Shown here piece by piece: positions 1-9,710 of a stretch of DNA of 64,000 nucleotides. The stretch lies in the NCBI GenBank assembly GCA_002179805.1, contig NAVB01000235.1, positions 1 through 64,000 on the forward strand, read 5' to 3'. A model generated the notes under the pieces. That model was not told the origin of the DNA. It saw only the letters and a list, made by a program, of their open reading frames with translations, and did no database searches. The translations under genes and the position numbers were made by a program. This DNA is from Acanthamoeba lenticulata (lineage: Eukaryota; Discosea; Longamoebia; Acanthamoebidae). Each line of letters begins with the position of its first letter. The first letter of the stretch is position 1.

Positions 1-441
1 GGCATCACGCTCAGCGGCGGCCAGAAGCAGAGGGTCGCCATCGCTCGTGCCATCCTCAAAAATCCAAGCATCCTGCTGCTTGACGAAGGTACGTCTTTCA
101 CACGAGCTCCAACGTCAAGGAATCCCACTCACGCATGGTGGACTTGTAGCCACTTCGGCACTGGACGCCGAGAGCGAGAAGTTGGTGCAGGACGCCCTGG
201 ACAAGCTCATGCAGGGCCGCTCCGTGCTGGTGATCGCCCACCGCCTCAGCACTGTACGCAACGCAGACGTCGTGTGCGTGATCGAGGGCGGACGCATCGT
301 CGAACAGGTGCGAGCATGATCCGACCCTTTGCCCCTCTCTCCATCTACTTACGCATGTCATGACAGGGAACTCACGATGAGCTGTTGGCGATGGAGGGCA
401 TCTACACGCGTCTTGTGCGACATCAACTGCAGTCTGAGTGA
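1..441 (+). CDS. ABC transporter, C-terminal nucleotide-binding domain (5' partial)
   Basis: This is the C-terminal end of an ABC exporter that enters the window inside its nucleotide-binding domain. The three exons are 1-88, 150-307 and 367-441, joined in phase and giving about 106 residues. The signature motif LSGGQKQR is at the very start. It is followed by Walker B (ILLLDE, completed across intron 1 to give DEATSALD), the H-loop ([13 protein letters not shown]) and the usual [13 protein letters not shown] end. This order is typical of subfamily B (MDR/TAP/mitochondrial type), which hydrolyses ATP to move substrates across a membrane. Substrate and membrane cannot be told from this fragment. 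The stop at 439-441 follows a normal family C-terminus. A strong acceptor (cag at 529-531) just downstream leaves open an alternative 3' exon. Confidence 0.93.
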
Positions 442-554
442 AAACCTTCACAGAGGCATTTTTAAAACATTGTTCAAAAATTTGCTTTTGCTTTGTGTTT
501 TCTTTGCGCCAAACACATTTTTTTCTCTCAGACCAGCAATCAATTGGCCGGAGG

Positions 555-1151
555 ATGAACGGATTCACACGGATGAGGAGCGGTGCTTCTCGAGCCACCC
601 CACTGTGCCGTGGCGCCTTCTCTGGCAATACCGCATCATTTTCCTCGCAACGACTTCGCTTTGCCGGCAGTCCATTTTCGACCTCGGCAGCTGCTCCGCG
701 CCCTGGCCGCATGGGGACTTCCACTTCCTCCTCGCGCACGCCTGCTTTTGAAACGCCACACATCAATGCGAGCAGCAGCAGAAAGAATTCAACTGCCGTG
801 AACCGCTACCTCAACGCCACAAATCCCCGGTAATGGAAGCGATTTGCCTCTTTTCTTGGAATTATGCGCTCACCTTGCGGCATCTTGTGTCATGCAGGAC
901 GGTCATGCCCTTGGCTGCGGCCACTGTGCGCCTGTCTGGCCTTCTTGACCTCCTCGGTGAGTCTAGTGGTACGCCTTCGCCTCAACTTTTTTCTCCCCAG
1001 TTGCGTGTTTCTTTTCCATTCCTCCCACTTCCTGTTCTCTTTCTTTGCTCGTGAGGCAGTGTGCTGCAAGTCTCGCTTCGTTCTGTTCTCACTCCGTTCC
1101 CTCCTCTTCTTGCTCTTGCTCTTCTCTGCTCCGTGGTGGCGCCTCGCGTAG
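555..1151 (+). CDS. Hypothetical small protein, presequence-like N-terminus and hydrophobic C-terminus (doubtful)
   Basis: I do not recognise this gene. A possible three-exon model is 555-829, 898-956 and 1060-1151, which stays in phase and gives about 141 residues. The first exon is rich in Ser, Arg, Ala and Thr, with almost no acidic residues, as in a mitochondrial targeting peptide. The last exon encodes a Leu/Phe-rich stretch that could span a membrane. Splice signals at 830 (gtaatg) and 897 (catgcag) are good; those of the second intron are weaker, and this stretch is CT-rich, so the last exon may be untranslated. It may instead be the 3' untranslated region of the ABC gene or a separate short gene. 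Confidence 0.25.
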
Positions 1152-1629
1152 AGGGTGACGATGATGGCTAAATCCTACCCCCCTTTCCATCTCTCTCTCT
1201 CTCTCTTCCCTGTCCACCTTTTATCGGCTTTCTTTCCTCTTCGATCTCGTTGGTCGTTCCCATCCACACACACGTGCAGGCGAGGACGATGATGGGTGTT
1301 GAGGTGAAAACACAATGATTGTAGCGAGAAGCCTTGCTCCTCTTCTTTTCCTCTTACTGTCCTGTACGCTCCCGGTGTCAATAAACACCATTCTTGCCTC
1401 TTTGCTGCCCCGACCACCTCTTCAAGCTGAGCTCGGCTGGCCCCAGTAGGTCGTGCGCTTGGGCCATTGTTTTAAGAATTTGAAATTATGTTCGAAAAGG
1501 AAAGTCACAGCCAGAGTTTGGCAACCTACGCGACGGCCACGACGTAGCTCGGCCGCAAGTCAAACAAAGCTTGCAGAGTGGACAACGATGGAAACGAAAG
1601 GCAAACAACAAGAAGGCGTAAGGAGCAAA
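1152..1629. other. Intergenic stretch before the 5S gene
   Basis: No supportable gene is seen. The left part is CT-rich with a (TC) run near 1190-1205. A short putative exon after an acceptor at about 1279 reads GEDDDG before a stop, and could be an alternative end for the doubtful upstream gene. The right part flanks the 3' side of the 5S gene. Confidence 0.4.
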
Positions 1630-1630
1630 A
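1627..1630 (-). terminator. Pol III oligo-T terminator of the 5S gene
   Basis: Four A on the + strand give TTTT directly at the 3' end of the 5S RNA, the standard RNA polymerase III stop signal. Confidence 0.8.
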
Positions 1631-1748
1631 GGATACGACACGGTGGATTCCCGGGTGGTCGCCCACCCCAGTACTAACACCGCCTGGCGCAGCTTAACTT
1701 CGCTGTTCGGATGGGAAGCGGTGCTTTCTGCGCAGTATGGCCGTATCC
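1630..1748 (-). rRNA. 5S ribosomal RNA
   Basis: Read on the minus strand, the 119-nt segment starts GGATACGGCCATACTGCGC and ends with the complementary CGTATCCT, so helix I closes end to end. It contains the typical 5S blocks, including AAGTTAAGC and the GGCGGTGTTAGTACTGGG segment. From memory it agrees with the published Acanthamoeba castellanii 5S rRNA almost base for base; one position near the 3' end (CGTGTCG) would make a G-U pair in helix I. It is a single gene here, with no neighbouring copy in the window. A run of four T follows on the transcribed strand. Confidence 0.97.
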
Positions 1749-1835
1749 AACAACATCGTTGTCAGCGTGCACGAAACCACGCAGGTGGCACGAAAAAGAC
1801 TGACAACATGTGCACGACGCCTGAAGTCGACGAGT

Positions 1836-2390
1836 CTAGAGGGCAAGGTTGTTTTCTAAAAGCTCAAGTAGCTGGCGCTTGGCTAAGAAGCGAGAACTGG
1901 TGGCACTTCGAATGGGAAGACTGTGCAGCTTGCAGGCGAGTCGTAGCTCACTAAGCCGCAAGCATCGAAAGTTCACGGCTCCGACAGCTATGAGTTCTGC
2001 CAGTTCGTCCGTATCGAGGTCTTCTTCCTCTGCTTCATACGCCTCGATTTCGAATGGATTTGCGTGATAGGCGGATGCGCACCATTCACCCCAGAAGTCC
2101 TTCTTCGTTTTGTTGCGTTTGGAAGTACGGAAATGGGCCACGATCCACCGTGCAATCTCGCGCAAGAAGAGGTACGCATAGATCAGGTAGAAAAGAAGGA
2201 AGCCGTAGGCACGAAACTGGCGCACATGGACCATCTCATGCTTCAGCGTTTCACGATCGAATTCGGTGTCACTTTCCTCCCTCGTCTTTGCAAAGAGGAT
2301 GAATGGGTATAACGTGAGCGCCACCATATTTAGTCTATTCAGCAGGATGCAACTGAAGATGGGCCGCAACTTCATCCTCTCTTCCGACAA
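1836..2390 (-). CDS. Small membrane metallopeptidase-like protein with SAP-like tail
   Basis: A single-exon gene of 184 residues. It carries a zincin-like motif HEMVHVRQF at about residues 51-59, followed by a hydrophobic segment ([13 protein letters not shown]) and then by [11 protein letters not shown] at about 111-121. In many bacterial HExxH proteins a similar NP-x-E-x-EA segment supplies the third zinc ligand. The N-terminus also has a hydrophobic stretch, so the active site probably sits at a membrane face. The last 40 residues ([12 protein letters not shown]...LLELLENN) look like a SAP-type helix-extended-helix. This may be a bacterial-type peptidase domain acquired by the amoeba, but that is inference. 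The start at 2390 lies only 46 bp downstream of the stop of the neighbouring papain-like gene on the same strand. A second Met five codons in is also possible. Confidence 0.75.
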   Translation of the reverse strand: MSEERMKLRPIFSCILLNRLNMVALTLYPFILFAKTREESDTEFDRETLKHEMVHVRQFRAYGFLLFYLIYAYLFLREIARWIVAHFRTSKRNKTKKDFWGEWCASAYHANPFEIEAYEAEEEDLDTDELAELIAVGAVNFRCLRLSELRLACKLHSLPIRSATSSRFLAKRQLLELLENNLAL

Positions 2391-2436
2391 GTTAATACAG
2401 CTCGTTCATGCCCTGCAATTAACCGTGTCGGCAGGC

Positions 2437-3837
2437 TCAAAAGTTGAGGCCGGAGAAGGACAGCTGCGCAACACCGCACGCATCCTTGCCAAACTCGAGG
2501 TACATGTAGCCCTTCATGCCTGCAACAAAAACAACAATCATGAGGCCTTCCAGCGTGCTGGAGCATGGAGTCCATCGTGAGACGCGTACCCCACTTGTCT
2601 CCCCACGAGTTGCGCAGAATCCAGTAGGGCGGGTTCGCCTCCAAATTGTAGCCGACTGCCGTCAAGCAGTGGTTGAAGTCAGAGCCGCATCCCTGAGCCG
2701 GGAAGACACCCCCTATGGTCATGACACAAGCTGGGCATGAGCGGACGTTGTTGTGCACAGTTTAGGAGAAACGTGCCAGTGTAAGACATCCAGTTGAGTG
2801 CATCCACGCAAACGGTGAAGGGACTAAGGTAGGACAGGAAGCCGGTCTGTCTCAGGAAACGGCAGTCAGCAAGGTTGGGCACCAGGTGAACTGAAACAGA
2901 ACGGGTGGCACCATTTCAGTTTCGCTGGCGGTGCGGGAGACAATCATGTAGTTCCAGATCTTGGACTTGATCTTGGTCGAATTAAAGGAGCACTGGCCAG
3001 TCTTTCCAGTGTAAGGATAGGAGGACGCCGCCTCCAGACCGCCCGCAGACATGATTTCCTTTGTATGGTGGATGTTACAAAAGGCTCGATCAATGATGGC
3101 AAAAGTTTGGCTTGAATACCTCAAACCCAGCGTTGGACAAACCACCTTTACAGCCCGAAGCAGCTTTAGAACAATCGATGAGCTGTTGCATCGACATGGG
3201 GATCAGGCCGTGGCCAGCAATCGCCCACAGAGACTCAAGATTTTCTGCCACAGAAAAAGCCCTGCACGAGGAATGAGAACACCAGAATAACATGAACGGG
3301 AACATCATGCTCATTTTCACACGTACCAGCCAGCACTGCAGTCTTTTCCTTGGTCGTACACGGGCGTCAGAATGCCGGTGGTGTTGCGCCAATCAAACAC
3401 CTTGGGCACGACTACTGGCGATGGCCATGGGCTTGCGGTTGGGCTTGGGGTTGCACCACCGCTACCCTTCTTCTGATCGACTAGGAAGGCTGGCATGCTC
3501 GTTAGCACTCCTTCCTTGAACTCGTCCTGGGTCATGTCGGCAAACTGTGTGATGCCGAACTGTGTCTTGCCCTGCAGCGAACCAGTAATGAGCCTGAGGC
3601 AGGTAAAAGGCGGTTGCCAGCAGGGTGCCGTACTTGGTACTTGGAGTTGAGTGCGTTAATTTGTGCCAGGTTGTGCCTAAAGGCAGTGAACCTCTGTTGG
3701 TACTCGTTGGTGTCAGTGTACTTCTTGTTGAACTGCTGGATAAAATTGGCAAACAGTTCCTTGTCGTCGGCAGTGTCGAATGCGCAGGCTGCCGCAATTA
3801 GACCGACAAACACGAACAAGACAAGCCACTTCTTCAT
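2437..3837 (-). CDS. Papain-fold (cathepsin-like) protein lacking the catalytic cysteine
   Basis: A C1A-family precursor. The N-terminal signal peptide ([19 protein letters not shown]) is followed by an I29-type inhibitor prodomain ending at FADMTQDEF, then a mature domain starting near FDWRN. Exons I trust are 3837-3634, 3571-3327, 3261-3120, 3058 to about 2940, then after a doubtful stretch the C-terminal exons, with the last at 2519-2437. Family landmarks kept are the oxyanion Gln (DQGK), the GCKGG block, the active-site His ([10 protein letters not shown]) and Asn (LRNSWG). The active-site block reads DCSAGWAFS, so the position of the nucleophile (normally the second Cys of CGSCWAF) is Gly. 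The protein is therefore probably not a peptidase but a secreted binding or regulatory homologue, as known for Gly- or Ser-substituted family members. The stretch 2870-2940 cannot be spliced cleanly, so an exon or an error may lie there. Confidence 0.85.
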
Positions 3838-4059
3838 CTTGGGACGTTCCAACCGAGCGATGCGCTCTACGCGGGATGATCAGGCAGTTTTCCTTACGTG
3901 GAAGGAACGGGTTTGCTGCCATCAGTGACGTCTGCAGACCACGCCTTTTCGCAGAGTTTGCTTTTTCTTTTACTTTTTTTTCTTTTACCATTTTTTCTTT
4001 GACCGCTGATGGTTAGATTAATTTAAATAAGTATCTCGCTCTGAGCCCATCGGAACAGC

Positions 4060-4606
4060 ATGACGAGGGTTTTCTTCGTCGATTATGAAAACAAATGTCA
4101 AAATTTCATCAAGAAATCAGTGGCCCGTGTTGATAGATTTTATCAGCGATCTCGAGATGAGCGGCCGCCAGATGGACGTGAGCTGTTCCATGTGCACATT
4201 TTCTACCGAGCTGATGGGATCATTCCCAGAAAGGGAGGCCAAATCCTGCACCGGAAGTGGCTGACGCATCATCCTGTGCCCTCCACGGAAAAAGATGCCG
4301 CCGACTACGCTCTGATTGATGCTGTGCGGGCCTATCAAGCGGCGCCGGACGATGAAGTCTTCATCATTTGCGGTGGCGACCAAATCTACCGACGAACCTT
4401 CACAACGCCGGGCGTCTGCACTCTGATTGACGTACGCACGGCCTCCATCCAACCTAACCTAGAACGCTCGTGCTGATACGGTTGTGCGGTCCTAGGACGC
4501 AACGGAGCGGCACTTGGCCGACTACTTGCCTCTTCCTGTACCCCTGCGACTCTTTTTGTTCTTCCTCCGCTGGCTCTTTGTCCTGCGCTTCCTCTTCTTC
4601 TTGTAG
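4060..4606 (+). CDS. NYN/PIN-like nuclease-domain protein with hydrophobic C-terminal tail
   Basis: Two exons, 4060-4431 and 4496-4606, give 160 residues. The N-terminus VFFVDYENK resembles the first acidic motif of NYN domains (FxDxEN). EKDAADYALIDAV (near residue 80) fits the second conserved acidic block, and DEVFIICGGDQIY the third strand. NYN domains belong to the PIN-like fold and are usually metal-dependent ribonucleases. The second exon ends in a Leu/Phe/Arg-rich hydrophobic stretch of about 25 residues right before the stop, which would make this a tail-anchored protein on a cytoplasmic membrane. That combination is unusual. It is divergent from the papain-like gene (222 bp between starts) and convergent with the WWE gene. 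The nuclease assignment is by motif only. Confidence 0.75.
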
Positions 4607-4902
4607 ATACTCTTCCAGCGAAAATCAAAATAAAAAGCTATATAATTGCATACAAGAACGGGCCAGCTGTCCCTTGGGCAGCCCTGCTCCCGCCAGCCAC
4701 CGCAAGCGCTGCAGCGCACGCGGGAAGAAGAGAACGTTCACGTCGCCTGGTTTATCCGTTGCTCTCTCCTTCCCTTCCCTTTCGGGCCTCCGGCTCTGCC
4801 GAAGGCGTTGCTGTCGCGTTGCTGATGGTTGGCGGAGGCGGACTCCTGCCTCCTCCTCGATCGTAGATGTACATCGTCGTGTCGTCATTTACAAAACTGC
4901 GC

Positions 4903-7251
4903 TCAATCCTCGCCTCGCCTGATGTGCTTCCACCGCTTGGGGTTGTCGATGCGCTTCTGGGTCATGGAGTGGAAGTCCATCATGTAGGTCACGTCGTGCA
5001 GGACGACGACGCACGGGGTCTGGCTCTTGTGCGCGCGCTCGAGCTGGGTCGACACGCTCTCCGCGTAGGGTTCCCACGTCGCGTTGTTCTTCCAATACCA
5101 CTGGACCGGCTTGCTTGCCTCGTCGTTGCCGAGGCTGCTGGTCGGCAAAGGCTCAGGAGCGTCACGCCGGGCGACCTTGGCGGGCGACGGAAGGCCGTCT
5201 GTCGGCGCTGTGGCTGCAACTGCCGCAGTGGAGGCCGCCACGGCGGCCTCGAAGGAGCGCTTGCGGCCAGACTGGGTCGCGTCCAATGTGGAGGTGGAGG
5301 AGGTAGTGGAGTCGATGACTGACGCCAGCGAGCAGAGCGAGAAGAGCGACGGCAGCGGGCCCGACGAGTTGTTCGAGGGCGCAGCGCCGTTCCCGGCAGA
5401 AATAGGGGGAAGAAGCACGCTTGAGGCCGCCGCGGAGGACGGCATCGAGGACGGGAAGGAGCAGCGATTGCTGTCGCCAAGGGCGGAGAGCAGCGGAGGA
5501 AGCAGCGGCGACGATGAAGATGATGCCGACGAAGAGGAGACCGAAGACGACGTCAAGGTCGTCGATGACGGAGCAGCGAGAGTGGTCTGAGGCGGAAGCT
5601 GCTGCATGTTGACGTGCGAAGAGATGGCGTCGGCCAGCGTGCACAGTGACGACGAGGCCGAGGCCGGGGCGACGACCGTGGGCATCGGGAGGCCCGCAAG
5701 CGAGTCGCTAAGCCTGCGCGGCTTGGGCACGACCGGCGGCGCCTGCTGCTGTCCGACGTGCAGTTGCGGAAGGAGGCCCAGCTGGCTCTGCTGATGGGCG
5801 GCCTGGAGCTGCGCCAGCTGGCTCTGCTGGTGGGCCAGCGCGCTCAAAATGGCCGCCATCGGGTTGGTGGTAGCGTCGAGGAAGGCGCCGGTGCCCAGCG
5901 GAGGCAGCAACGGGGCGGGGGCGGGCACGGGCGCGAGGGCAGGGGCGGGCGCTGCGCTGACGGCGTCCCCGATCGGTGTGAGGCCCATCTGCGCCAGAAG
6001 CTGGCTCGTGCGCGGCTGGCCCACGGCCTGCCCGAGGTAGCTCACCATCTCGTCGAAGCTGATGGCGCCAAACTGCAGCTTGGCGAGCAGCTCGTTGATG
6101 AAGTTGATCTCGGCCGCCGACGCTGGCGCATTGCCGACATCAGCCGTGGGCAGAGGCGCCAAGGTCATGCTCGTCGGCGCAAGGACCGCCTGGGTCACGT
6201 AGGACGGCGCCGAAGGCGGCGCGCTCATGCGCCTGAGGGAGCTGCCGGCCGCGTTGACGTCGGGTTCGCTGCCGCCAAAGACCTGCTGCACCGCCTCGAG
6301 CGCGGCGGCCCGCGAGCCGCCCTGCTCCTTGAAGGCCTGTAGCACGCCAAAGAGCGTGCTTTGGACCTTCTTGCTGTCCATGCCCTTGACGATGTCCTTG
6401 ATCTCCTTGCGCACGCCGGCGCTCGGGCTCGCGCTCGCGCCCGTCGAGACTGTTACACATGCACGCAGACGAAATCGCGTGAGTTGCCGCCGAGAGCCAG
6501 ACCAGGGAGAGGAGAAGCAGCAGGAGAAGAAGGAGGAGGACGCACACTTGGGCGCCTTGCGGTTGAGGTACTGCGAGTGGGAAAAGACCTCGATCGGGTG
6601 CGACACGACCTCGCAGTCGGGCGTGTCGACATTGATGAACTGGGAGGCGTCGTATCGCTTGAGCGTGAACTTGAGGCGGAAGAGGATGCCCTGCAGCTGC
6701 TGTGAAGTGGACAGGATCTTGAGCTTCTTGAACGTCGCCGTGTACACGCCTTCGGCCCACGGATTTTTCTCGAAGCGGACGATGCTGTTCCCGTCCAGGC
6801 ACTTGCTCAGAGGCTCGCCATTGTCGCCTCGCAGCAAAGTGGCCTCCACAAACAGACCGTTGTGGGAGCTGTTTGATGTTCCGTTGGCGGAGAGTGTTTC
6901 TGGTGCCAACGAAGAGAGAAAAATCAGTTCGAGGCCACCTCGACAACGACTTTGGAGGTCAGGGCACATACCCAACACTTGCGCGTAGCTCTCGTGGGCT
7001 TCGGCCGTGTTCTTCGCCTGCTGGTCGTCTTCCTCGTCGTCAGAGAGAGGATTGTTGCGGCTTCGTTGATGCTTGTTCTGTGTCGAGTTGCTCTTGGGCG
7101 CCACCGTGAATGTGACCGTTGGGAAGGGCTTGAGGATGCGCTGGTACACGGTCTTGGGCGGTGGCTGTGTCGTGATGCTAACCTGAAAGCTGTCGTTGGT
7201 GTATTCCAAATCAGTATCACGTCGTGCCGGCACATAAATGTGAAACTGCAT
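4903..7251 (-). CDS. WWE-domain protein with N-terminal beta-rich (possibly CudA/STAT-like) domain
   Basis: Three exons (7251-6972, 6899-6546, 6449-4903) encode about 726 residues; both introns are multiples of three, so the unspliced frame is also open. The C-terminal 85 residues form a WWE domain: VQWYWKNNATWEPY, later VVLHDVTYMMDF and a final NPKRWKHIRR. WWE domains bind poly- or iso-ADP-ribose in ubiquitin/PARP pathways. The first 220 residues are beta-rich with LFVEATLLR, YTATFKKLKIL and end SHPIEVFSHSQYL. This pattern reminds me of Ig-fold DNA-binding cores such as Dictyostelium CudA or STAT, but the match is weak. The middle is low-complexity Ser, Ala, Pro and Gln. It is probably a nuclear regulator. 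A Ser/Thr-rich upstream exon beginning near 7806 cannot be excluded. Confidence 0.8.
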   Translation of the reverse strand: MQFHIYVPARRDTDLEYTNDSFQVSITTQPPPKTVYQRILKPFPTVTFTVAPKSNSTQNKHQRSRNNPLSDDEEDDQQAKNTAEAHESYAQVLGMCPDLQSRCRGGLELIFLSSLAPETLSANGTSNSSHNGLFVEATLLRGDNGEPLSKCLDGNSIVRFEKNPWAEGVYTATFKKLKILSTSQQLQGILFRLKFTLKRYDASQFINVDTPDCEVVSHPIEVFSHSQYLNRKAPKCASSSFFSCCFSSPWSGSRRQLTRFRLRACVTVSTGASASPSAGVRKEIKDIVKGMDSKKVQSTLFGVLQAFKEQGGSRAAALEAVQQVFGGSEPDVNAAGSSLRRMSAPPSAPSYVTQAVLAPTSMTLAPLPTADVGNAPASAAEINFINELLAKLQFGAISFDEMVSYLGQAVGQPRTSQLLAQMGLTPIGDAVSAAPAPALAPVPAPAPLLPPLGTGAFLDATTNPMAAILSALAHQQSQLAQLQAAHQQSQLGLLPQLHVGQQQAPPVVPKPRRLSDSLAGLPMPTVVAPASASSSLCTLADAISSHVNMQQLPPQTTLAAPSSTTLTSSSVSSSSASSSSSPLLPPLLSALGDSNRCSFPSSMPSSAAASSVLLPPISAGNGAAPSNNSSGPLPSLFSLCSLASVIDSTTSSTSTLDATQSGRKRSFEAAVAASTAAVAATAPTDGLPSPAKVARRDAPEPLPTSSLGNDEASKPVQWYWKNNATWEPYAESVSTQLERAHKSQTPCVVVLHDVTYMMDFHSMTQKRIDNPKRWKHIRRGED

Positions 7252-8668
7252 GGGCTTGAGCTGGCAACAAGGTTAGGGGGCCTCTTCGCAAAGTCGGTCT
7301 TGGTTCAAGAGGGCACCAGACCAGATCACAAGCCTTTGCAAAAACAACAAAGGCGCGTGGGATAGCCCTTTTGTGACTAAATGGCTATGACTATAGCCAT
7401 TCCTTAAATATCATTCCATATAAGGATAATAGCTCTGAAAATTCCCGAATTGTCGACCGGATAACATAACAGAAGTCGCAGGGAACAGAAGCTACGCGGA
7501 AAAAAAGAATGGGGTTGGTGAAAGGGCTTCGGAACTCTCGTGCCCTTGCGCACTCAACCGTTGTGGCAACTTCCGTAACGAAGAAGGCCCGAGAAAGGTG
7601 GCGAGAACAAGAAGGAGAAAGGGAACGGGGAGGAGAGCATGCGTACAAGTCGTTCTTGCTGGTGGTATTGGCCACAAAGGTGTTTGCCTGCGGGCCTTTA
7701 TCTTCGTTCTCTCCCGTGCTGGGCTGAACTGACGGGGGTGTATCGCGTTGTGCGGGCGGAGTCAGCAGCAACGCACGCTCGCTGGAAGTAGTCGGTTGAA
7801 GTAGCATTTTGAGCACTTGCTTGGCGGCTGTGTTGGGCGCGGAATGAACCTGGTGGCCAGCGTCACCCGGGTGGGTTAGTGGCTGCCCTTGCCAACTGTG
7901 AGGTCAAGGAAGGGTGTGTGTCCTACCTTTAAGTTCGCTTTCCAAGTAGGGGAAGGAGGGTGAGTGGCCGGGGCGGGTCGGTGTGGTCAGGTGGCGGTGC
8001 GATTGTGAGAATACACGGATAGGACCCGAGAAGACAACCCCCTTTCTTTGGCGAGAGCAGGAAAAGCTGGGGCTCGTGCTCTTTGGCGTCACCCTTTTCC
8101 GCCGCAGCAAGCTCGCCTCACCCTGCCTCGATATTTCCCGGGCCCTGTCTGCTTGAACCAATCAGCCATTCGAGAATGCTGTCAAGAGCCAATAGGGTTT
8201 CTTGAAATAAAGCGCGTGCCGTCGGGCAGAATTGCCGTCGACGTGGTTTTGGGACGGACCGTCAGCCAGCTTAGGGCGACAGCCGTAGCCTTGGGTGCGT
8301 TGACAGGCGCCGCGTGCGAACCTTGCTCGCGTTGGGCGTTCGGCGCCTGGGACGAGCTTGGCGTTGTGGTGGTATGCGCACTCCTAACCCCGTCGTTCTA
8401 CAAGGAGATACAGGGACGTGTTGAAGACTGCTGTTGTTTTGGACTGCCATCACGTCGTAAACGCGGTCGTAAGACCTGCTGAGGCGTGTGCTCGAGCTCA
8501 CTACTAACCCTCCCTTCAGTCCACGTCGCACGAGCCAAGCGCTTCCAAAACCTCGCGCGAACTCGCCAAAGCGCACACGCAGTGACACAAAGTGTACATT
8601 GTGGTTTTTAACATTTTCCCACACAAGGCCAAGTGAACAAGAACTCTGTGCAGGACGAGGAGGAGGGG
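7252..8668. other. Intergenic / promoter region between the WWE gene and eIF4E2
   Basis: No convincing gene is seen. On the minus strand, 7806 down to about 7660 is open and Ser/Thr/Pro-rich, and could be a distant 5' exon of the WWE gene. Two CCAAT motifs lie about 33 bp apart near 8158 and 8191, followed by a short AT-rich tract, so a promoter may lie there. The plus-strand frame at 8048-8482 has no recognisable domain. Confidence 0.35.
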
Positions 8669-9710
8669 TCATCTGTAGATGTCCGTGTTGCGGAAGGACG
8701 AGTTGTCCCTGATCGAGTCGTCGTGGCACTTGTACTCCATTGGCGTGTTGGGGGGAAGGTTAAGCACTGTCTTCAGCGTTTCGCTGCACATCACACGCGC
8801 GGTGAGTCCTGCAGAAGCGAAAGCGCCAACGAAAGGACATCATCGACGTGGCCCGCAGCACGTACTGGATCTTTTGCTTGGCCTGCTTGTTGTCGGCGTT
8901 CTTGTTCCACACTGAGAGGATATCCTCATTGAACCGGATAGAGCAAACGATGCCGCACACCTCGTCACCCACCTGGAACTGCTCTCCCACTACCGCCAAT
9001 AGCTGTCGACGAGGAAGAACGAAGAACAAAATAAAGCCACAACCACACAGAGACATCAGTCAGTGTTTGGACCTAGTTGAAACAGCTTCTTGATGCTTGC
9101 AAATACCAAATCTTCCCAGTACTTGGTGGCCAGCCCCTTCTTCAGCCGAATGATCCACTTGCCTCCTCGCTTGTTCGCGTCATCCTGCCACACTGGATTC
9201 AGAATTGGATCACAACATTTGGGCAGCATTTGGGGCAGTACCTCCCACATCGGCTTGATGCCCTCCTTGAAAAGATGGTAATCAGAAGTATTGGGCAGAT
9301 CGTGAGGTCGCACGAGGTGATTGTAGTATTTCCAAAAGCCCTCAAGCTGAGAAGTGCGCAGCACGGCATGAGTGGTTGAAGAAAGAGTAGCGAGGACAAG
9401 CAAGAGGCATACACACCGATCTAAAGCCACCAATTCTTTTGATTGCGTTCGCGTAGTTCTCTTGGCTCCGAGCCCCTGATCGGCGAACAAACCAAAACGT
9501 GTAGCCGCAAGAGAGGAAGTGGCCATTTTCAGGATCCACGCCCGCAGGGATGCTCCATTTCTTGTGTACATCGGGCTTTGATGAATCAGACGCTGCCTCG
9601 AGCGCTTCATCAAACTTGGCCAGCTCGCCATCGGTGAAGCCTCCATCTTCGTGTTTGGCACTGGAGCCCCGTCGTCCGGTCGAGCTCAAAGCCTGTTTGG
9701 TCTCCTCCAT
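8669..9710 (-). CDS. Cap-binding protein eIF4E type 2 (4EHP-like)
   Basis: Five exons (9710-9417, 9346-9242, 9184-9107, 9002-8866, 8783-8669) join in phase to 242 residues. The order of conserved blocks is that of eIF4E: GYTFWFVRR, then FWKYYNHLVRP, the Trp of GIKPMWE that stacks on the cap, GGKWIIRLKKG, LLAVVGEQF and VLNLPPNT. The ending MEYKCHDDSIRDNSSFRNT closely follows animal 4EHP (eIF4E2), and the first aromatic cap residue is within YTFWF as in class II. Class II proteins bind the mRNA 5' cap but poorly recruit eIF4G, and often repress translation. The start is shared back to back with the thiolase gene, with only 83 bp between the two ATGs. Confidence 0.95.

Noticed and set aside
329..751. 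Extension of the ABC transporter through 532-751
   Set aside because: The normal family C-terminus and stop lie at 439-441, and the extended frame shows no recognisable sequence.
8048..8482. Plus-strand frame of 144 codons
   Set aside because: No domain, no splice pattern and unusual composition; it overlaps a likely promoter area with CCAAT boxes.
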